Source: Gemmatimonadota bacterium
GTDB lineage: Bacteria; Gemmatimonadota; Gemmatimonadetes; Gemmatimonadales; GWC2-71-9
Assembly (NCBI GenBank): GCA_003221825.1
Contig: QHUE01000124.1
Location: forward strand, 1 to 6,687
DNA: 6,687 nucleotides
Direction of reading: 5' to 3'
Part shown: piece by piece, positions 6,501 through 6,687 of the stretch
Position numbering within the stretch: position 1 is the first letter of the stretch
How the letters are laid out: each line of letters opens with the position of its first letter
The notes under the pieces: generated by a model
What the model saw: the letters and a program-made list of their open reading frames with translations, nothing else
What the model was told of the DNA's origin: nothing
Database searches by the model: none
Program-made: the position numbers and the translations under genes

Positions 6501-6687
6501 GGCGATGCCTTCGGCGTAGCGGCCGTTGCGCGCGAACTCCAGCGCCTCGTCGTCGATGTCCCCGGCGAAGATCTGCACCCGCGAGCGCGAGTCCTGCCGC
6601 AGAATCTGCTCTCGGAGCAGGATCGCCACCGAGTACGCTTCCTCGCCGGTCGAGCAGCCGGGCGTCCACACCCGGAGGGTCCCGTCC
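3570..6687 (-). CDS. CheR-PAS-coiled coil-PAS-PAS-histidine kinase-receiver hybrid protein, N-terminus beyond window
   Basis: The frame runs open to the right edge, with 1038 visible residues. The GTG at 6669-6671 is an internal valine, because DGTLR precedes it in the usual CheR context; residues below count from that valine. The CheR methyltransferase part (1-163) has the SAM site TPGCSTGEEAYS (3-14), AGDID (36-40), CRNLLIYL (107-114) and GGYLFLGPSE (133-142). A PAS-like region (about 200-313) follows, then a NEEL heptad coiled coil (about 335-425), PAS (about 415-527) and PAS (about 532-651). The kinase has its H-box at SHELRGP with phospho-His H673, N-box N790, DDGLGI (820-825) and GGLGLGLAL (849-857). 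The receiver (911-1024) has acidic E917/D918, phospho-Asp D961, S992 and K1014. It is probably cytoplasmic: no membrane helix is visible. In this known family a CheB methylesterase and the CheR N-terminus often precede, presumably off-window. The TAG stop (3570-3572) overlaps the neighbour's TAA. Confidence 0.93.
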   Translation of the reverse strand, partial: DGTLRVWTPGCSTGEEAYSVAILLREQILRQDSRSRVQIFAGDIDDEALEFARNGRYAEGIAEHVTPERLERFFIRHDHVYQVAKEIREMCLFSVHNLIKDPPFSRLDLVVCRNLLIYLEADVQKYVNSLFHYALHPGGYLFLGPSENLVGPPELFRTVDRKHRIFQRGASVTRLIETLPAVVSTRPPTGRATVAAGTVSGPQALVTALERVLLDRYAPPWVVINARAEALHFSARTGKYLQPATGAPSADVIEMARPGLRLDLRTAIHKAVRTGDTVLHQNVLVETNGDAQRINLLVRPVTELGADAGLFLVVFQEVGPPQSRAEAAAGDAAAPSPVDSVIQQLESELRTTKDHLQATVEEVETSNEELKSANEELLATNEELQSSNEELQTSKEELQSINEELETINAELNGKVRELDQANSDLLNLFQATQIPTLFLDGALGIKRFTSTATQVFRLIDSDAGRPITDIAPRFTEDLLPDMKEVLRTATLRERQVHVADGSATYLVRMLPYRRVDNTLDGLVVTFLDVTQLDAAQEQRARLAAIVASSHDAIVSRAIDGTISSWNDAAARLFGYSEREAVGRSYLDLIIPPDRRMEVEQTDDVLRREGRVAPFESTRLTKDGERIAVLVAISPVRDAAGRLIGTSAVFRDLTEINRVRGLQDEARHKDQFLATLSHELRGPLAALQICFEVVQSQGTDVKRGKDALAIAARQLEHLSALVKELLDASRIATGVSSLQRSDQDLVEVVRTSVEDQRSLLGAAGVRLDLSLPSTPLWVHCDPQRMGQIVVNLLGNAVKFTDPRGLVTLSLRRDDATHTAVLSVLDDGLGIEPEMLPRLFEPFSQADTGEVRSRGGLGLGLALVRGLVTAHGGTVEARSGGRGRGAEFIVRLPLLDRSPEAVAPRPIASPDRGAPHHRVLVVEDSWDFAESLRSILEVAGHEIEVVADGEGALAKAMSFRPDIVLCDIGLPGKLDGNAVAAAIRSDPTYGAPYLIALSGYGQPSDKARAQAAGFDRHVTKTEHPRVLLGMIADVPPRAS
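5451..5588 (-). repeat. 21-base-period heptad repeat (NEEL coiled coil) inside the CheR-hybrid kinase
   Basis: Seven consecutive heptads carry xxEL at an exact seven-residue period: N362, N369, N376, N383, K390, N397 and N404 each begin NEEL, KEEL or NAEL. In DNA this appears as recurring GAGCTCCTCG-like units every 21 bases. It is a signalling coiled coil joining the CheR/PAS part to the later PAS and kinase domains. It is typical of the CheB/CheR-PAS family and not a mobile or CRISPR repeat. Confidence 0.85.

Noticed and set aside
6669..6671. GTG as the start of the CheR-hybrid gene
   Set aside because: The frame continues to the edge with DGTLRV before the WTPGCSTGEE motif, as in CheR proteins, so this is an internal valine of a truncated gene.

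Overview
The window is visibly GC-rich and densely packed with protein genes. Nearly all coding is on the minus strand, with one plus-strand gene. I see no rRNA, tRNA, CRISPR array or insertion sequence. The set (a PilT-type pilus ATPase, a CheR-containing hybrid sensor kinase, small secreted proteins, a lipoprotein-type serine protease) suggests a free-living Gram-negative bacterium or metagenome bin. From general recollection of such small Cys-rich and PilT-linked genes I lean toward Gemmatimonadota or a relative. That is an inference from style, not a proven placement.

Layout. (a) 1-2850, minus strand: a compact run of four genes, read from 2850 downward. They are a 90-aa secreted Cys-rich protein, a 156-aa protein built of two copies of one small domain, a 538-aa PilT-like ATPase with two N-terminal domains instead of one, and the first 161 residues of a lipoprotein with a streptogrisin-like S1 protease start. 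Gaps between genes are 0, 3 and 2 bases, so this looks like one transcription unit with coupled translation. (b) 2851-2931: an 81-base divergent intergenic region, the only real non-coding DNA here. It contains a 6-bp-arm inverted repeat. (c) 2932-3573, plus strand: a 213-aa two-helix membrane protein of a conserved uncharacterised family. (d) 3570-6687, minus strand: a large signalling protein running off the right edge, with visible domains CheR methyltransferase (5' part missing), PAS, a NEEL heptad coiled coil, PAS, PAS, HisKA, HATPase_c and REC. Its stop codon overlaps the stop codon of gene (c).

How the genes may work together. The PilT-like ATPase would power type IV pilus movement at the inner membrane. 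Its neighbours have no recognised function; tight linkage suggests, but does not prove, a shared process at the cell envelope. The CheR-type hybrid kinase belongs to another transcription unit, converging with the plus-strand gene, and is a general sensory protein. The most notable features are two independent tandem domain duplications in adjacent genes (the PilT N-terminal domain and the 156-aa protein) and a same-frame amber stop separating the first two genes of the run. The conserved families seen here are known types; I do not claim a wholly new system.
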